Below, piece after piece: positions 43,514-53,581 of a stretch of DNA of 64,000 bases. Location: NCBI RefSeq assembly GCF_003259835.1, contig NZ_QLMI01000002.1, forward strand, positions 1 to 64,000. The letters are read 5' to 3'. The translations under genes were made by a program, and so were the position numbers. Position 1 is the first letter of the stretch, and every line of letters starts with the position of its first letter. The stretch comes from Flavobacterium aquaticum (lineage in GTDB: Bacteria > Bacteroidota > Bacteroidia > Flavobacteriales > Flavobacteriaceae). The notes below the pieces were generated by a model. That model made no database searches and was not told where the DNA came from. It was given only the letters and a program-made list of their open reading frames with translations.

Positions 43514-43846
43514 TTATAGTTGATTTTTAATTGTGTTCAATTGTGCTTTAATCGTTTCTAATTTGCTGATAATTTCAAATTTATCTAGCGTTTTTTTCTG
43601 CCCCTCTTTTAAATGCGTTTTGGCACCTTCTAAGGTAAATCCTCGCTCTTTTACCAAATGATAAATCAATTGCAAATTCTTTACATCTTCTGGTGTGAAC
43701 ATGCGATTTCCTTTTGCGTTTTTCTTTGGTTTTAGAATATCAAATTCTTTATCCCAAAAACGAATCAAAGACGCATTCACGTTGAACGCTTTGGCAATTT
43801 CGCCAATGCTGTAATATCTTTTATTTGGTGCTAATTCTAAATGCAT
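43514..43846 (-). CDS. MerR-type transcriptional regulator
   Basis: 110 residues with an N-terminal MerR HTH (YYSIGEIAKAFNVNASLIRFWDKEFDILKPKKNAKGNRMFTPEDVKNLQLI) and a short coiled-coil end. There is no ligand-binding domain or Cys cluster. It sits between the M23 peptidase and the lemA operon and could be co-transcribed with either. Confidence 0.85.
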   Translation of the reverse strand: MHLELAPNKRYYSIGEIAKAFNVNASLIRFWDKEFDILKPKKNAKGNRMFTPEDVKNLQLIYHLVKERGFTLEGAKTHLKEGQKKTLDKFEIISKLETIKAQLNTIKNQL

Positions 43847-43918
43847 TTTTCAAGTTCAAGTTCAAATTCAATTACAAGTTCAAAACTTCTGAAATCGTTA
43901 ATCATCAATCTTAAATCG

Positions 43919-44896
43919 TTAATCCAACGATTGATTTTCTTGGTTAGCTAATTTTGAAATTTCTATATATTCTTTTGCTGAAATACTTCCGTAATAGAAA
44001 TTCAGCGGATTTACGCGTTCGCTTCCTTTGAAGACTTCATAGTGCAAATGCGGTGCCTGACTTCTTCCTGTACTTCCTACATATCCAATAATATCGCCAC
44101 GTTTTACTCTTTGACCAGGGCGACAATTGTATTTACTCAAGTGGGCATACAAGGTTTTGTAGCCATAACCATGATTAATTTCAATATGATTTCCATAACC
44201 TGATAACGAAGCATCTGCTTTATACACTACTCCATCGCCAGTTGCGTAAATTGGTGTTCCGGTTCTAGCAGTGAAATCCATTCCGTAATGAAATTTTCTA
44301 ATTTTCGTAAATGGATCACTTCTATAACCATAACCTGAAGCCATTTGTTTTAAATCTTCATTCTTAACCGGTTGAATTGCTGGAATTGCCGCCAATAACT
44401 TCTCTTTCTGTTTTGCCAATGCTACAATTTCGTCTAATGATTTCGATTGAATTACCAATTCTTTCGTTAAAACATCTACTCGTTTTGTAGTGTTTTCCAT
44501 TAACTCAGAATTGTTAAAACCTTGCAAATCTTTGTATCGGTTAACGCCTCCAAAACCTGCTTTTCGTTCTTCTTCAGAAATAGGAGTCGTATTAAAATAT
44601 ATTCTATAAATATTGTTATCCCTATTTTCAATCGCTTCTAAAACATCGTCCATCAAATCCAACTTCTTGTTCAAAACGGTGTAATTTAATTTTAAAGCTT
44701 CAATTTCTCTTGCCTGAATTTTATCTTTTGGTGTTTCGAAATAACTCGTATTTATCAATAGTAGAAAAATTAAAAAACCAAACAACGCCGAAGACACCAA
44801 AAACAACACAACATAGCCAAACTTCTTCCTTTTTCTTGTCTGAATGCGCTTGTATGCTAAATTTTCTGAATCGTAATAATATTTTACCTTCGACAT
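43919..44896 (-). CDS. M23 family metallopeptidase (murein hydrolase)
   Basis: 325 residues: short cytoplasmic start, one membrane helix (about 28-48), coiled coil, and a C-terminal peptidase domain. Zinc-ligand motifs HYGMDFTA (HxxxD), TLYAHLSK and PHLHYEV (HxH) are complete. It should cleave peptidoglycan cross-links or regulate other hydrolases. Upstream of MerR and divergent from alaS. Confidence 0.9.
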   Translation of the reverse strand: MSKVKYYYDSENLAYKRIQTRKRKKFGYVVLFLVSSALFGFLIFLLLINTSYFETPKDKIQAREIEALKLNYTVLNKKLDLMDDVLEAIENRDNNIYRIYFNTTPISEEERKAGFGGVNRYKDLQGFNNSELMENTTKRVDVLTKELVIQSKSLDEIVALAKQKEKLLAAIPAIQPVKNEDLKQMASGYGYRSDPFTKIRKFHYGMDFTARTGTPIYATGDGVVYKADASLSGYGNHIEINHGYGYKTLYAHLSKYNCRPGQRVKRGDIIGYVGSTGRSQAPHLHYEVFKGSERVNPLNFYYGSISAKEYIEISKLANQENQSLD

Positions 44897-45072
44897 ATAT
44901 GAAAATATACTATTTTTGTGCCAAATTTATTGGTTGACATAGGTTATACGAACAAATTTAAGAAATGTTTCATTCTTTAGCTATTTTATTTTTAGTTGGG
45001 CTATTTTTTTGAACATTTCAATTCGTTTCTTTGTCACAATAAACAAATAAAAACAGATCTAAATTATTGATA

Positions 45073-47709
45073 ATGAAATCGCAAGACATTCGTAAAGCAT
45101 ACCTGAATTTTTTTGAATCAAAAGGGCATTTAATTGTTCCTTCTGCGCCAATCGTTTTAAAAGACGATCCAACCTTGATGTTCAACAACTCGGGAATGGC
45201 CCAATTCAAAGAATATTTCTTAGGCAATGGAACTCCAAAAAGTCCAAGAATTGCCGATACGCAAAAATGTCTTCGTGTTTCTGGAAAACACAATGATTTG
45301 GAAGATGTAGGTTTTGATACTTATCACCACACCATGTTTGAAATGCTTGGAAACTGGTCTTTTGGTGATTATTTCAAGAAAGAAGCATTAGCTTGGGCTT
45401 GGGAATTTCTTACAGAAGTTTTAAAGTTAGACAAAGACCGTTTGTATGTTTCTGTTTTTGAAGGAAATCCAGCAGAGAACGTTCCGTTTGACCAAGAAGC
45501 TTTTGATATTTGGAAGCAATACGTTTCAGAAGACCGAATTATCTTAGGAAACAAAAAAGACAACTTTTGGGAAATGGGCGACCAAGGTCCGTGTGGTCCA
45601 TGTTCGGAAATTCATATTGATTTAAGAACCGATGCAGAACGTGCTGCAGTTTCAGGAAGAGAATTAGTAAATGCCGATCATCCGCAAGTAGTGGAAATTT
45701 GGAACAATGTATTTATGGAATTCAACCGTAAAGCTGATGGTTCGTTAGAAAAATTACCAGCACAACACGTTGATACGGGAATGGGATTTGAGCGTTTGTG
45801 TATGGCGATGCAAAATGTAACTTCGAATTACGATACAGATGTCTTCACACCGCTTATCGCGAAAGTTGAGGAAATTACAGGATTAAAATATACTTCAAAC
45901 GAAGTTAAAAATATATCAGAAGAACAAAACAAAACGAACATTGCCATTCGTGTAATTGTGGATCACGTTCGTGCGGTAGCTTTTGCTATTGCTGATGGTC
46001 AATTGCCTTCAAACACTGGAGCAGGTTATGTTATTCGTAGAATTTTACGCCGTGCGATTCGTTACGGATTTACGTTTTTAGGAACGAAAGAACCTTTCAT
46101 CAATAAATTGGTTGAAGTTTTAGCGAATCAAATGGGTGAATTTTTCCCTGAGATTAAATCACAACAACAATTGGTTACCAATGTAATTCGTGAAGAAGAA
46201 GCGTCTTTCTTGAGAACTTTGGAACAAGGATTACAATTACTAGATAAAGTAGTAGCGGAAACATCTGGAAAAGAAGTTTCAGGAGAAAAAGTATTCGAAT
46301 TGTACGATACTTTTGGTTTCCCGAAAGACTTAACGGCTTTGATTTTAAAAGAAAAAGGTTATTCGTTTAATGAAACCGAATTTGAAACGGAATTACAAAA
46401 ACAAAAAGCGCGTTCTCGTGCAGCTTCGGAAGTTACGACTGACGATTGGAAGGTTTTAATCGACGGAAATGTAGAAACATTCGTTGGGTATGACCAAACA
46501 GAAAATAACGTTAAAATCACTAGAATTCGTAAAGTAGATTCTAAAAAAGATGGTGTTTTATACCAAATTGTTTTAGATAATACGCCATTCTATCCAGAAG
46601 GTGGTGGACAAGTTGGTGACAAAGGAACGTTAGTTTCTGCTAACGAAACGATTGAAATTATCGATACGAAAAAAGAAAACAACTTAATTTTACATTTTGC
46701 CAAACAACTTCCTGAGAATGTAGAAGCTGGATTTGTTGCCAAAGTAAATACTGATTTAAGAACTTCTACTTCTAAAAATCACTCCGCTACGCATTTGATG
46801 CATTTGGCCTTGAGAACTATTTTAGGAACACATGTGGAGCAAAAAGGTTCGTTAGTAAATCCAAATTACTTGCGTTTCGACTTTTCGCATTTTTCTAAAG
46901 TTTCTGATGAAGAATTACGTCAAGTAGAAGCAAGTGTGAATCAACAAATTGAAGCACAATTACAATTGGTAGAACACCGAAATATCCCAATCAAAGAAGC
47001 ATTAGATAAAGGTGCAATGGCTTTATTTGGAGAAAAATATGGCGATAATGTTCGTATGATTGAATTTGGAGATAGCAAGGAATTATGTGGTGGAATTCAC
47101 GTGAAAAACACCGCTGATATTTGGCATTTCAAAATTATTTCCGAAGGAGCTGTAGCGGCTGGTATTCGTCGTATTGAAGCGATAACAGGTGATGCGGTTA
47201 AAGATTTCTATAAAAATCAAGAAGATACATTATCGGAAATCAAAGAAGTATTGAAAAATCCACAAGATGTTTTAAAATCTGTCGCTTCATTACAAGATGA
47301 CAATGCGAAATTGAAAAAACAATTAGAGCAATTAGTTAAAGAAAAAATCGAAGGATTAAAAAACACATTAGTTACTGATTTCCAAGAAATCAACGGCATT
47401 CAATTTTTAGCAAAACAAGTAGATTTATCGATGAGTTCGACTAAAGATTTAGCACAAGCTATTGGAACTTCAAAACCAAACGCATTTGTATTCTTAGCAT
47501 CAGTTGAAGATAATGCTCCAAATATTCACTGTTACATTTCAAAAGAATTAGTAGCTCAAAAAGGGCTAAACGCTGGAAACGTCATCAGAGAATTAGGAAA
47601 ACTAATCGACGGAAACGGTGGTGGACAACCGTTTTTTGCATCAGGAAAAGGGAAAAATGTAGGTGGAATTAAAGAAGCGATTGATAAAGTGATTGAGTTT
47701 GTAAAGTAA
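45073..47709 (+). CDS. alaS: Alanyl-tRNA synthetase
   Basis: 878 residues from the ATG at 45073. Class II core ([36 protein letters not shown]), editing domain with [15 protein letters not shown] and CGGIHV zinc ligands, and the C-terminal Ala domain ([14 protein letters not shown]) are present. It charges tRNA-Ala. A short exported protein gene follows at 1 bp. Confidence 0.98.
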   Translation: MKSQDIRKAYLNFFESKGHLIVPSAPIVLKDDPTLMFNNSGMAQFKEYFLGNGTPKSPRIADTQKCLRVSGKHNDLEDVGFDTYHHTMFEMLGNWSFGDYFKKEALAWAWEFLTEVLKLDKDRLYVSVFEGNPAENVPFDQEAFDIWKQYVSEDRIILGNKKDNFWEMGDQGPCGPCSEIHIDLRTDAERAAVSGRELVNADHPQVVEIWNNVFMEFNRKADGSLEKLPAQHVDTGMGFERLCMAMQNVTSNYDTDVFTPLIAKVEEITGLKYTSNEVKNISEEQNKTNIAIRVIVDHVRAVAFAIADGQLPSNTGAGYVIRRILRRAIRYGFTFLGTKEPFINKLVEVLANQMGEFFPEIKSQQQLVTNVIREEEASFLRTLEQGLQLLDKVVAETSGKEVSGEKVFELYDTFGFPKDLTALILKEKGYSFNETEFETELQKQKARSRAASEVTTDDWKVLIDGNVETFVGYDQTENNVKITRIRKVDSKKDGVLYQIVLDNTPFYPEGGGQVGDKGTLVSANETIEIIDTKKENNLILHFAKQLPENVEAGFVAKVNTDLRTSTSKNHSATHLMHLALRTILGTHVEQKGSLVNPNYLRFDFSHFSKVSDEELRQVEASVNQQIEAQLQLVEHRNIPIKEALDKGAMALFGEKYGDNVRMIEFGDSKELCGGIHVKNTADIWHFKIISEGAVAAGIRRIEAITGDAVKDFYKNQEDTLSEIKEVLKNPQDVLKSVASLQDDNAKLKKQLEQLVKEKIEGLKNTLVTDFQEINGIQFLAKQVDLSMSSTKDLAQAIGTSKPNAFVFLASVEDNAPNIHCYISKELVAQKGLNAGNVIRELGKLIDGNGGGQPFFASGKGKNVGGIKEAIDKVIEFVK

Positions 47710-47710
47710 T

Positions 47711-48292
47711 ATGAGAGCTAAAATATTTTTATTTCTTTTGTTGAATTCTTTTAGTCCAATTTTTGCGCAGCGTTATAAAGTTCTTGAAGGAGAAATAGAA
47801 AATTTAAAGAACATAAAGGCGTATCAAGTAGAATTCAATTATGAAAACTTGGAAGTTCATGGTTTTGAATCTGAAGAAGCTTTCTTAAAAGAAAAAATGG
47901 AAAAAAGGAAAGCTAATCCTGAAAAAGCAGAAAATTTTAGACGAGATTGGTTTTTAAATAGAGAAAAATATTATCATCCAGCTTTCATTAATTATTTTAA
48001 TACTTATTTCAAAAAAGGAGAATGCAAAATTGTTGATGATTCACCTTATTTAATGAGGGTTAACTTAACTTGGATTTACCCTGGTTACGCAATAGAACCC
48101 TCTAAGTTGTCTGCAACAATTGAATTTGTAGATTCACTTAATTCAAAAAAACTACTTGTAATTCATTTTGAGAAAGTTATTGGTTTTGAGAAAAACGCAG
48201 TAGTCGTTGTTAATGAACATGAGAGAGTCATTGGAGCTTTTGAAAAACTGGCTAAAAATTTAGCAGTTCAATTAAAAAGATTTCATTTATAA
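47711..48292 (+). CDS. Exported protein of unknown function
   Basis: 193 residues with a signal peptide (MRAKIFLFLLLNSFSPIFAQ). The mature part starts RYKVLEGEIENLKNIKAYQVEFNYENLEVHGFESEEAFLKEKMEKRKANPEKAENFRRDW and is not recognised. It begins 1 bp after alaS, so it is co-transcribed with it, but no functional link is evident. Confidence 0.65.
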   Translation: MRAKIFLFLLLNSFSPIFAQRYKVLEGEIENLKNIKAYQVEFNYENLEVHGFESEEAFLKEKMEKRKANPEKAENFRRDWFLNREKYYHPAFINYFNTYFKKGECKIVDDSPYLMRVNLTWIYPGYAIEPSKLSATIEFVDSLNSKKLLVIHFEKVIGFEKNAVVVVNEHERVIGAFEKLAKNLAVQLKRFHL

Positions 48293-48362
48293 AAGAAAAC
48301 CTCTAAGAGTTAAATCTTGTAAGTTTTTGTTTATATTCGCAACAAATTAAACAAAACAAAAA

Positions 48363-48800
48363 ATGAAAAAACTACTTTACCTTTTTACTTTTTTGATGCT
48401 TATTTTGAGTTCTTGTTCAAGTGACGATTCAGACGGAATAGCTATTAATTCAGGAAATCTTTTAGGAAAATGGTATTTAAAGGGAGGAACAACTAATAAT
48501 GGTTCATTTGAAAATCACACACATGATTGCACAACCAATAAAGATTTTCAAGAATTTTTTAATAATGGAGAAATTACTTTTAATGGTTATAACACGGAAT
48601 GTAATTTAGATGAAATTGAAACTTCATTATGGTTTTTAAATGGAAACACACTTACGGTTACGAATACAAATTTCGACCCTATGATTTATGAATATGAATA
48701 CGTTATTGAAAGTTTAACTTCAAACGAATTAATATTAAGAGAAACTGTTTCAGAACCTGAAGGAACTTTTGTCTATAGATCAACTTATACAAGAAATTAG
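48363..48800 (+). CDS. Lipocalin-like lipoprotein
   Basis: 145 residues. Lipoprotein signal with lipobox Cys (LMLILSSCSSDDSD), then a lipocalin-like barrel (NLLGKWYLKGGTTNNGSF ... EFFNNGEITFNGYNT ... WFLNGNTLTVTN). Four Cys in the mature part may pair. Ligand unknown. Its promoter may use TATATTCG at 48332-48339. Confidence 0.7.
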   Translation: MKKLLYLFTFLMLILSSCSSDDSDGIAINSGNLLGKWYLKGGTTNNGSFENHTHDCTTNKDFQEFFNNGEITFNGYNTECNLDEIETSLWFLNGNTLTVTNTNFDPMIYEYEYVIESLTSNELILRETVSEPEGTFVYRSTYTRN

Positions 48801-48804
48801 AGAA

Positions 48805-48840
48805 AAATCCCGATAAACTTCAAACACTATCGGGATTTTT
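48805..48840. terminator. Terminator between convergent genes
   Basis: Arms AAAATCCCGATA (48805-48816) and TATCGGGATTTT (48829-48840) with a T-run on + and an A-run on the other side. Confidence 0.88.
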
Positions 48841-48841
48841 T

Positions 48842-49225
48842 TTATTCTACCACTGCAATCGCCTCAATCTCAATCAACCATTCTTTTTTACCTAAACTTT
48901 CTACACCGACTAAAGTGCTTGCTGGATAATTTTCATTTCCAAGAAATTCTTTTCTAACTTTTCTAAAAATAGGTAAATCCACTTCAGGATTGAAATTTAC
49001 TATGTACGTATTCATTTTCACTACATCTTTAAAAGTAGCATTACCATTTTGAAGTTGCATTTCTAAATTCTGAAATGTAGTGATTGTTTGCGATTCTAAA
49101 TCATTTCCATGACCAATTTGCCCAGAAATATAAAGTGTTTTGAAACTTCCAGTTTTTACTACTACGGTTTGGGAAAAACCTTCGTTTGGTTCGATGTATT
49201 CTTTTTCAATCATTTTGTATTGCAT
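48842..49225 (-). CDS. RidA/YER057c/UK114 family protein
   Basis: 127 residues. RidA features: GFSQTVVVKTGSFKTLYISGQIGHGNDLESQT, DVVKMNTYIVNFNPEVDLPIFRKVRKEFLGNENYPASTLVGVESLGKKEWLIEIEAIA. Canonical RidA has an Arg at the substrate site near the PAST region; I do not see it, so imine deaminase activity is uncertain. An alternative start is ATG at 49213. Confidence 0.85.
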   Translation of the reverse strand: MQYKMIEKEYIEPNEGFSQTVVVKTGSFKTLYISGQIGHGNDLESQTITTFQNLEMQLQNGNATFKDVVKMNTYIVNFNPEVDLPIFRKVRKEFLGNENYPASTLVGVESLGKKEWLIEIEAIAVVE

Positions 49226-49267
49226 TAAATCTTAAGTAAAAATACTCGTTTTTTGTAAAAAGTAGTT

Positions 49268-49275
49268 TAAATTTG
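49268..49275 (+). promoter_or_regulatory. -7 promoter element of the GSCFA gene
   Basis: TAAATTTG fits TAnnTTTG and ends 19 bp before the TTG start at 49295. Confidence 0.5.
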
Positions 49276-49294
49276 AAGTCTAAACCTAAATGAT

Positions 49295-50248
49295 TTGCAA
49301 TTCACTACCAAAATACCCGTTCAAAAAAGCAGTTTTCCAATCGATTATGATTCGAAAATCATGTTGTTGGGTTCATGTTTTGCGGATAATATGGGAGAAA
49401 AATTTCAATATTTTAAATTTCAAGCCACTACCAATCCATTTGGAATTATTTTTAATGCGGTATCTTTAGAAAAGTTAATTCGTCGTGCTGTTGAAAATAG
49501 AATGTTTACCGAAAACGACATTTTCTTTCATAATGAGTTGTGGCATTGTTATGAAGTGCATTCCGAATTATCAAATCCAGATAAAGAAATATTCTTAAGT
49601 AATTTGAATTCTATTTTAGAATCGACACATCGACACATTGCCTCATTAACACATTGTATCATAACACTAGGAACTTCATGGGTTTACAGAAATATAGAAA
49701 CCAATGAAATTGTTGCCAATTGTCATAAAGTGCCGCAAAAACAGTTTACAAAAGAATTACTTTCGATTGAACAAACCGAAAAAAGTTTACAAAACATTGT
49801 TTCATTAATTCATTCAGTGAATCCAAATTGTAATTTCGTTTTTACGGTTTCGCCTGTGCGACATATTAAAGATGGTTTTACAGAAAACACGCTAAGTAAA
49901 TCGCATTTGATTGCAGCAATTCACAAAACAATCATCCATCACCCATCACCCATCACCTATTTCCCAGCTTATGAAATTATGATAGATGAGTTGCGTGATT
50001 ATCGTTTTTACGCTGAAGATATGTTACATCCGAATCAAACTGCAATCGATTATATTTGGATTCAATTCTTTGAAAATTATATTTCAGAATCTGAATTTGG
50101 ATTGATGAATGAGATTTGCTCTATTCAAAAAGGATTAAAACACAGACCTTTTAACCCAAATACAGAAAGTCATCAAAAATTCTTAAATCAACTCGATTTA
50201 AAAATCCAAACCATCCAAAATCAATATCCTTTTATAAAATTTTGTTAA
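49295..50248 (+). CDS. GSCFA domain protein
   Basis: 317 residues. The eponymous motif LLGSCFADNMG is followed by WHCYEVHSELS, ITLGTSWVYRN and the C-terminal DMLHPNQTAIDYIW, which give the Ser-Asp-His set of the SGNH/GSCFA hydrolase group. Substrate unknown. The start is a TTG at 49295, supported by the -7 element at 49268 and the absence of an in-frame ATG at the expected place. Operator site D begins directly after its stop. Confidence 0.85.
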   Translation: MQFTTKIPVQKSSFPIDYDSKIMLLGSCFADNMGEKFQYFKFQATTNPFGIIFNAVSLEKLIRRAVENRMFTENDIFFHNELWHCYEVHSELSNPDKEIFLSNLNSILESTHRHIASLTHCIITLGTSWVYRNIETNEIVANCHKVPQKQFTKELLSIEQTEKSLQNIVSLIHSVNPNCNFVFTVSPVRHIKDGFTENTLSKSHLIAAIHKTIIHHPSPITYFPAYEIMIDELRDYRFYAEDMLHPNQTAIDYIWIQFFENYISESEFGLMNEICSIQKGLKHRPFNPNTESHQKFLNQLDLKIQTIQNQYPFIKFC

Positions 50249-50297
50249 AATACGGCAATTGTCGTATTTCAGAAGTTTTCGCTTTTTATGAATTTTG
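50248..50297 (+). promoter_or_regulatory. Operator site D and -7 box of the YbjN-like gene
   Basis: The palindrome AATACG-N8-CGTATT is at 50249-50268, extended by one base on each side. The -7 element GAATTTTG is at 50290-50297, giving the 38.5-bp centre-to-box distance. The ATG of the regulated gene is 31 bp downstream. Confidence 0.78.
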
Positions 50298-50327
50298 ACT
50301 AATCAATAATAATAAAAATTCACACTC

Positions 50328-50807
50328 ATGAAAACTTTAAAATTATCCTCAGTAGTTTATCTATTTGTTTTATTTTTAGCTACTACAAATTCTTTTTCAC
50401 AAAAAGTAATTAACGCCAACGAAGTAACTCCTGCTTTTTTAAAAGAAACTTTTGACAATGCTTACATTGAAGTGCTTGAAGTAAAAGATACTTATATTAA
50501 AGTTAAAGATGTTTACACCATTTATTTAGATATTGATGCTAACAAAAGATATGTTACTCTTAGTGGTGTTTATAATTTAGTTGAAGGAACGACTAAAAGA
50601 GATGCGTTAGATTTAGTTAATAAATTAAATGCAGAAGTAGCGTTAATAAAAGTGTATTATTCTGAATCAACAAACTCTATCACCTATTACTACTACTTCT
50701 GGACAGAAGGTGGTTTTACTCAAAAATCATTAATCGGTGCGCTTCGCTTATACAAAACAGCATTAAATCTTTCTTTAGATAAAGATACCGCTAAACTGAT
50801 TAAATAA
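50328..50807 (+). CDS. Exported YbjN-like protein
   Basis: 159 residues with a signal peptide (ends near TTNSFSQ). The mature region (TKRDALDLVNKLNAEVALIKVYYSESTNSITYYYYFWTEGGFTQKSLIGALRLYKTALNLSLDKD) resembles the YbjN/sensory transduction regulator fold. Its own promoter carries operator site D, so it is a probable target of TCS2. Function unknown; it may be the periplasmic partner of the sensor. Confidence 0.65.
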   Translation: MKTLKLSSVVYLFVLFLATTNSFSQKVINANEVTPAFLKETFDNAYIEVLEVKDTYIKVKDVYTIYLDIDANKRYVTLSGVYNLVEGTTKRDALDLVNKLNAEVALIKVYYSESTNSITYYYYFWTEGGFTQKSLIGALRLYKTALNLSLDKDTAKLIK

Positions 50808-50868
50808 TTTGTTTTTTATAGTTTGATTACGGAAAAGCGGATTGTCATTTGGCAATTCGCTTTTTTTA

Positions 50869-50917
50869 AATACGTCAAATGTCGTATAGGAAATAGTGCC
50901 GTTTTAGACGAATTTTA
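50869..50917 (+). promoter_or_regulatory. Operator site E and -7 box of the 42-aa protein gene
   Basis: The palindrome AATACG-N8-CGTATA is at 50869-50888 and the -7 element GAATTTTA at 50910-50917; centre-to-box distance 38.5 bp. The ATG of the small gene follows 23 bp later. Confidence 0.75.
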
Positions 50918-50939
50918 CATTGAAATTAAACCCTGAGTT

Positions 50940-51068
50940 ATGTCTAAATTATTTCTTTCCATCGAATCATTGAGTCAAAAGAAAGAATTATTTATTATTC
51001 TTTTTAGACTATTCGTTTTACTTTGTTTGCTATTGAATATTTATAATCTTATTTACGTATTACATTAA
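50940..51068 (+). CDS. Tiny single-pass membrane protein (42 aa)
   Basis: An ATG at 50940 opens a 42-residue frame: an N-terminal polar helix (MSKLFLSIESLSQKKE) and one membrane segment ending LCLLLNIYNLIYVLH. It has a promoter with operator site E in the standard position. Its C-terminus matches that of the 37-aa protein at 53652 (LLLNxYN and a following Tyr), so the two are paralogs. It precedes the TCS2 kinase by 60 bp. I propose an accessory peptide of the sensor or an envelope-stress effector. Confidence 0.65.
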   Translation: MSKLFLSIESLSQKKELFIILFRLFVLLCLLLNIYNLIYVLH

Positions 51069-51089
51069 TTTAAACGTATTTTAAATTTG
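51042..51089 (+). promoter_or_regulatory. Degenerate operator site G and -7 box of the TCS2 operon
   Basis: The right half CGTATT (51056-51061) is intact but the left half (TATAAT at 51042-51047) matches AATACG in only three of six bases. The -7 element TAAATTTG (51082-51089) is 37.5 bp from the centre. Weak evidence of autoregulation. Confidence 0.35.
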
Positions 51090-51128
51090 ATTTTATACAT
51101 TTATAGTAACAATGATTCCAATTTTAAA

Positions 51129-52901
51129 ATGAAGAATACTATAATATACCTGTTCGCATTATTTCTTTCTCAGCTATTTACTTTTAGCTGGAGCCAAACT
51201 TATAGTACAAAACAAATAGATTCGGTTTTAAATATGCCATACGATGATATTGTTGCGAATACTTCCAAGTCATTACAACTGTTCAATAAAGTTTTATCGG
51301 ATGCTAAAAAACAAAACTACAAATTAGGTGTTGCGAACAGTTACGATAAAATGGCGCTATGTTATTTTTATCAAAATAAATATGACTTACAAGCCAAATA
51401 CATTTTTATGGCAATTGATTGTTTTAATCAGTTAAAGCAATACAACAAAGTAGCTTCGCTTTACGGAAGTTATGGTTATCATTTAAAAAGACGCAATTTA
51501 GATTCTGGAATTTTGTACATGCAAAAAGGATTAAAAATTGGAGAAAAATACAATTCAGAATACGAACTAAGAGCTATTTATGACAACTACGGCGTTTTAA
51601 AAGAAATGAAAAAAGAGTACGACAGTGCTTTTTTATTCTACAATAAATCATTGAATTTAAAAGAAAAAGCAAATGATAAAATTGGAATTCCGTATAGTTT
51701 GAATAAAATCGGAATGCTTCAATTAACCTTAAAACAATTTGCTAAAGCAAAACAAAATTTAGACAAAGCCTATCAAATTAGATTAGAAATTGACGACAAA
51801 ATTGGAATTGCCGAAAACCTAAATTTCTATGGTTATTATTATTTTGAAACCAAAGACCATCAAAAATCAATTGAATATTTCAACAAAGCTCTCGATTATA
51901 GCAAAACATATAATTACAACTATTTAACTCAAGACAATTATCAAAAATTATCTGAGTTGTACGAATTAAATTCCGATTACAAAACAGCTTTAGACAACTT
52001 TAAGAACTACACGGCTTATAAAGACAGTATTTCGAATATCAATCTCCGAATAAAACAAGCCGAACTTGACACAGAGTTTGATACGGAGCGAAAAGAAAAA
52101 GAAATTTTAGAACAAAAAGCTGATTTGGCGGTTAAAAACACCTACATCGTAATCATTGTTTCACTCTTAATTTTATCAATAATTGTTGGCTATTTTATGC
52201 TAAAAAATCAAAAAATGAAAACGCTTCAGCTTCAAAAAGAAAACGAATTAAAAGATGCGTTACTGAAAATCGAAACTCAAAATCGTCTTCAAGAACAAAG
52301 ACTTCAAATTTCAAGAGATTTGCATGATAACATTGGAGCGCAACTTACTTTCATCATTTCATCTGTCGATTCTCTAAAATATGCTTTTGCCGATGGAAAT
52401 CCAAAGTTAGAAGACAAATTAAACAATATTAGTTCGTTTACCAAAGAGACAATTTATGAATTAAGAGATACAATTTGGGCCATGAACAAAGAAGAAATAA
52501 CGATTGAAGATTTAAAAACTAGAATTTCAAACTTTATTGATAATGCCCAACTTTCATTAAACGGAATTCAATTTAATTTTAATTTCAACACAAAATCGTT
52601 TCAATCATTTAGTTCTAGAGACGGGATGAATATTTATCGTTTGATACAAGAAGCGGTAAATAATGCTATAAAACATGCAAAAGCAAGTCAAATTGACGTA
52701 TCTTTAACTGAGTCGGACAATAAAATCAATGTTATTATTTCAGACAACGGAAAAGGATTTGATTTGGCAACAGCTGAAATTGGTAACGGACTTAATACAA
52801 TGAAAAAAAGAGCTACCGAATTAAAAGGAGATTTCAGTATTGAAACCAATGAAAATGGAACAACAATATATTTAAGCTTACCAAATCAAAATGAATTTTA
52901 A
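51129..52901 (+). CDS. TPR-containing sensor histidine kinase (TCS2)
   Basis: 590 residues from the ATG at 51129 (MKNTIIYLFALFLSQLFTFSWSQ signal peptide); an earlier TTG-initiated frame overlaps the -7 element. Periplasmic TPRs, a coiled coil, a membrane helix (about 339-357) and a HisKA_3/HATPase module follow. The phospho-His is H399 (ISRDLHDNIGAQLTFIISSVDSL); IQEAVNNAIKHA and SDNGKGFDL are the ATP-binding boxes. The kinase half is closely similar to TCS1; the sensor half differs more, so the two probably sense different signals. Confidence 0.92.
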   Translation: MKNTIIYLFALFLSQLFTFSWSQTYSTKQIDSVLNMPYDDIVANTSKSLQLFNKVLSDAKKQNYKLGVANSYDKMALCYFYQNKYDLQAKYIFMAIDCFNQLKQYNKVASLYGSYGYHLKRRNLDSGILYMQKGLKIGEKYNSEYELRAIYDNYGVLKEMKKEYDSAFLFYNKSLNLKEKANDKIGIPYSLNKIGMLQLTLKQFAKAKQNLDKAYQIRLEIDDKIGIAENLNFYGYYYFETKDHQKSIEYFNKALDYSKTYNYNYLTQDNYQKLSELYELNSDYKTALDNFKNYTAYKDSISNINLRIKQAELDTEFDTERKEKEILEQKADLAVKNTYIVIIVSLLILSIIVGYFMLKNQKMKTLQLQKENELKDALLKIETQNRLQEQRLQISRDLHDNIGAQLTFIISSVDSLKYAFADGNPKLEDKLNNISSFTKETIYELRDTIWAMNKEEITIEDLKTRISNFIDNAQLSLNGIQFNFNFNTKSFQSFSSRDGMNIYRLIQEAVNNAIKHAKASQIDVSLTESDNKINVIISDNGKGFDLATAEIGNGLNTMKKRATELKGDFSIETNENGTTIYLSLPNQNEF

Positions 52902-52921
52902 CTAGACTAATCATCAAAGAA

Positions 52922-53578
52922 ATGCAAAAAGTAATCAAAACTGTTATCGTAGACGACAATACGTTCCTAATAAAAGCTATTCAGGAAAAGCTTTCTTTTT
53001 TTGATGATATTCAAATAAAATTTACTGCTTTAGACGGTTCTGATTTACTGACTAAAATAAGTAACAATCATAACATCGATGTAATTTTAATGGACATCGA
53101 CATGCCTGTTTTAAACGGAATTGAAGCCACCGAAATCATAAAAAACAAATATCCGCATATAAAAGTTATTATGTTGACTGTTTTTGATAATGATGAAAAT
53201 ATTTTTAATGCAATCAAAGCAGGAGCTGATGGTTATTTATTGAAAGAAGTGGAGCCTAAAACATTATACGAAGGCATTATCGATACTCTTAACGGAGGCG
53301 CAGCTATGAATCCATCAATTGCATTAAAAACATTAAAATTACTTCGTAATCCAATAGATTTAGACAATAAAAAAGAAGAAGAAATCATTAAATTATCAGG
53401 AAGAGAAATCGATGTTTTGGAGCAACTCAGCAAAGGTTTAAATTATATTAATATTGCTGAGAATTTATTTTTATCTCCGGCAACGGTAAGAAAACACATT
53501 GAAAATATTTACACAAAACTTCAAGTTCACAATAAATTAGAAGCCGTTCAAAAAGCCAAGAAGAACAATCTCATTTAA
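52922..53578 (+). CDS. NarL/LuxR-type response regulator (TCS2)
   Basis: 218 residues: receiver domain with phospho-acceptor D58 (VILMDIDMPVLNG) and a LuxR-type HTH (LSGREIDVLEQLSKGLNYINIAENLFLSPATVRKHIENIYTKLQVHNKLEAVQKAKKNNLI). It follows the kinase by 20 bp. The recognition helix is nearly the same as in the TCS1 regulator, so shared targets are expected. Operator site F begins 4 bp after its stop codon. Confidence 0.92.
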   Translation: MQKVIKTVIVDDNTFLIKAIQEKLSFFDDIQIKFTALDGSDLLTKISNNHNIDVILMDIDMPVLNGIEATEIIKNKYPHIKVIMLTVFDNDENIFNAIKAGADGYLLKEVEPKTLYEGIIDTLNGGAAMNPSIALKTLKLLRNPIDLDNKKEEEIIKLSGREIDVLEQLSKGLNYINIAENLFLSPATVRKHIENIYTKLQVHNKLEAVQKAKKNNLI

Positions 53579-53581
53579 AAA

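Noticed and set aside
51054..51080. TACG...CGTATT pair upstream of the TCS2 kinase as a full operator
   Set aside because: The spacer between these halves is 17 bp, not 8; only a half-degenerate site (51042-51061) fits the promoter spacing, so it is listed as weak.
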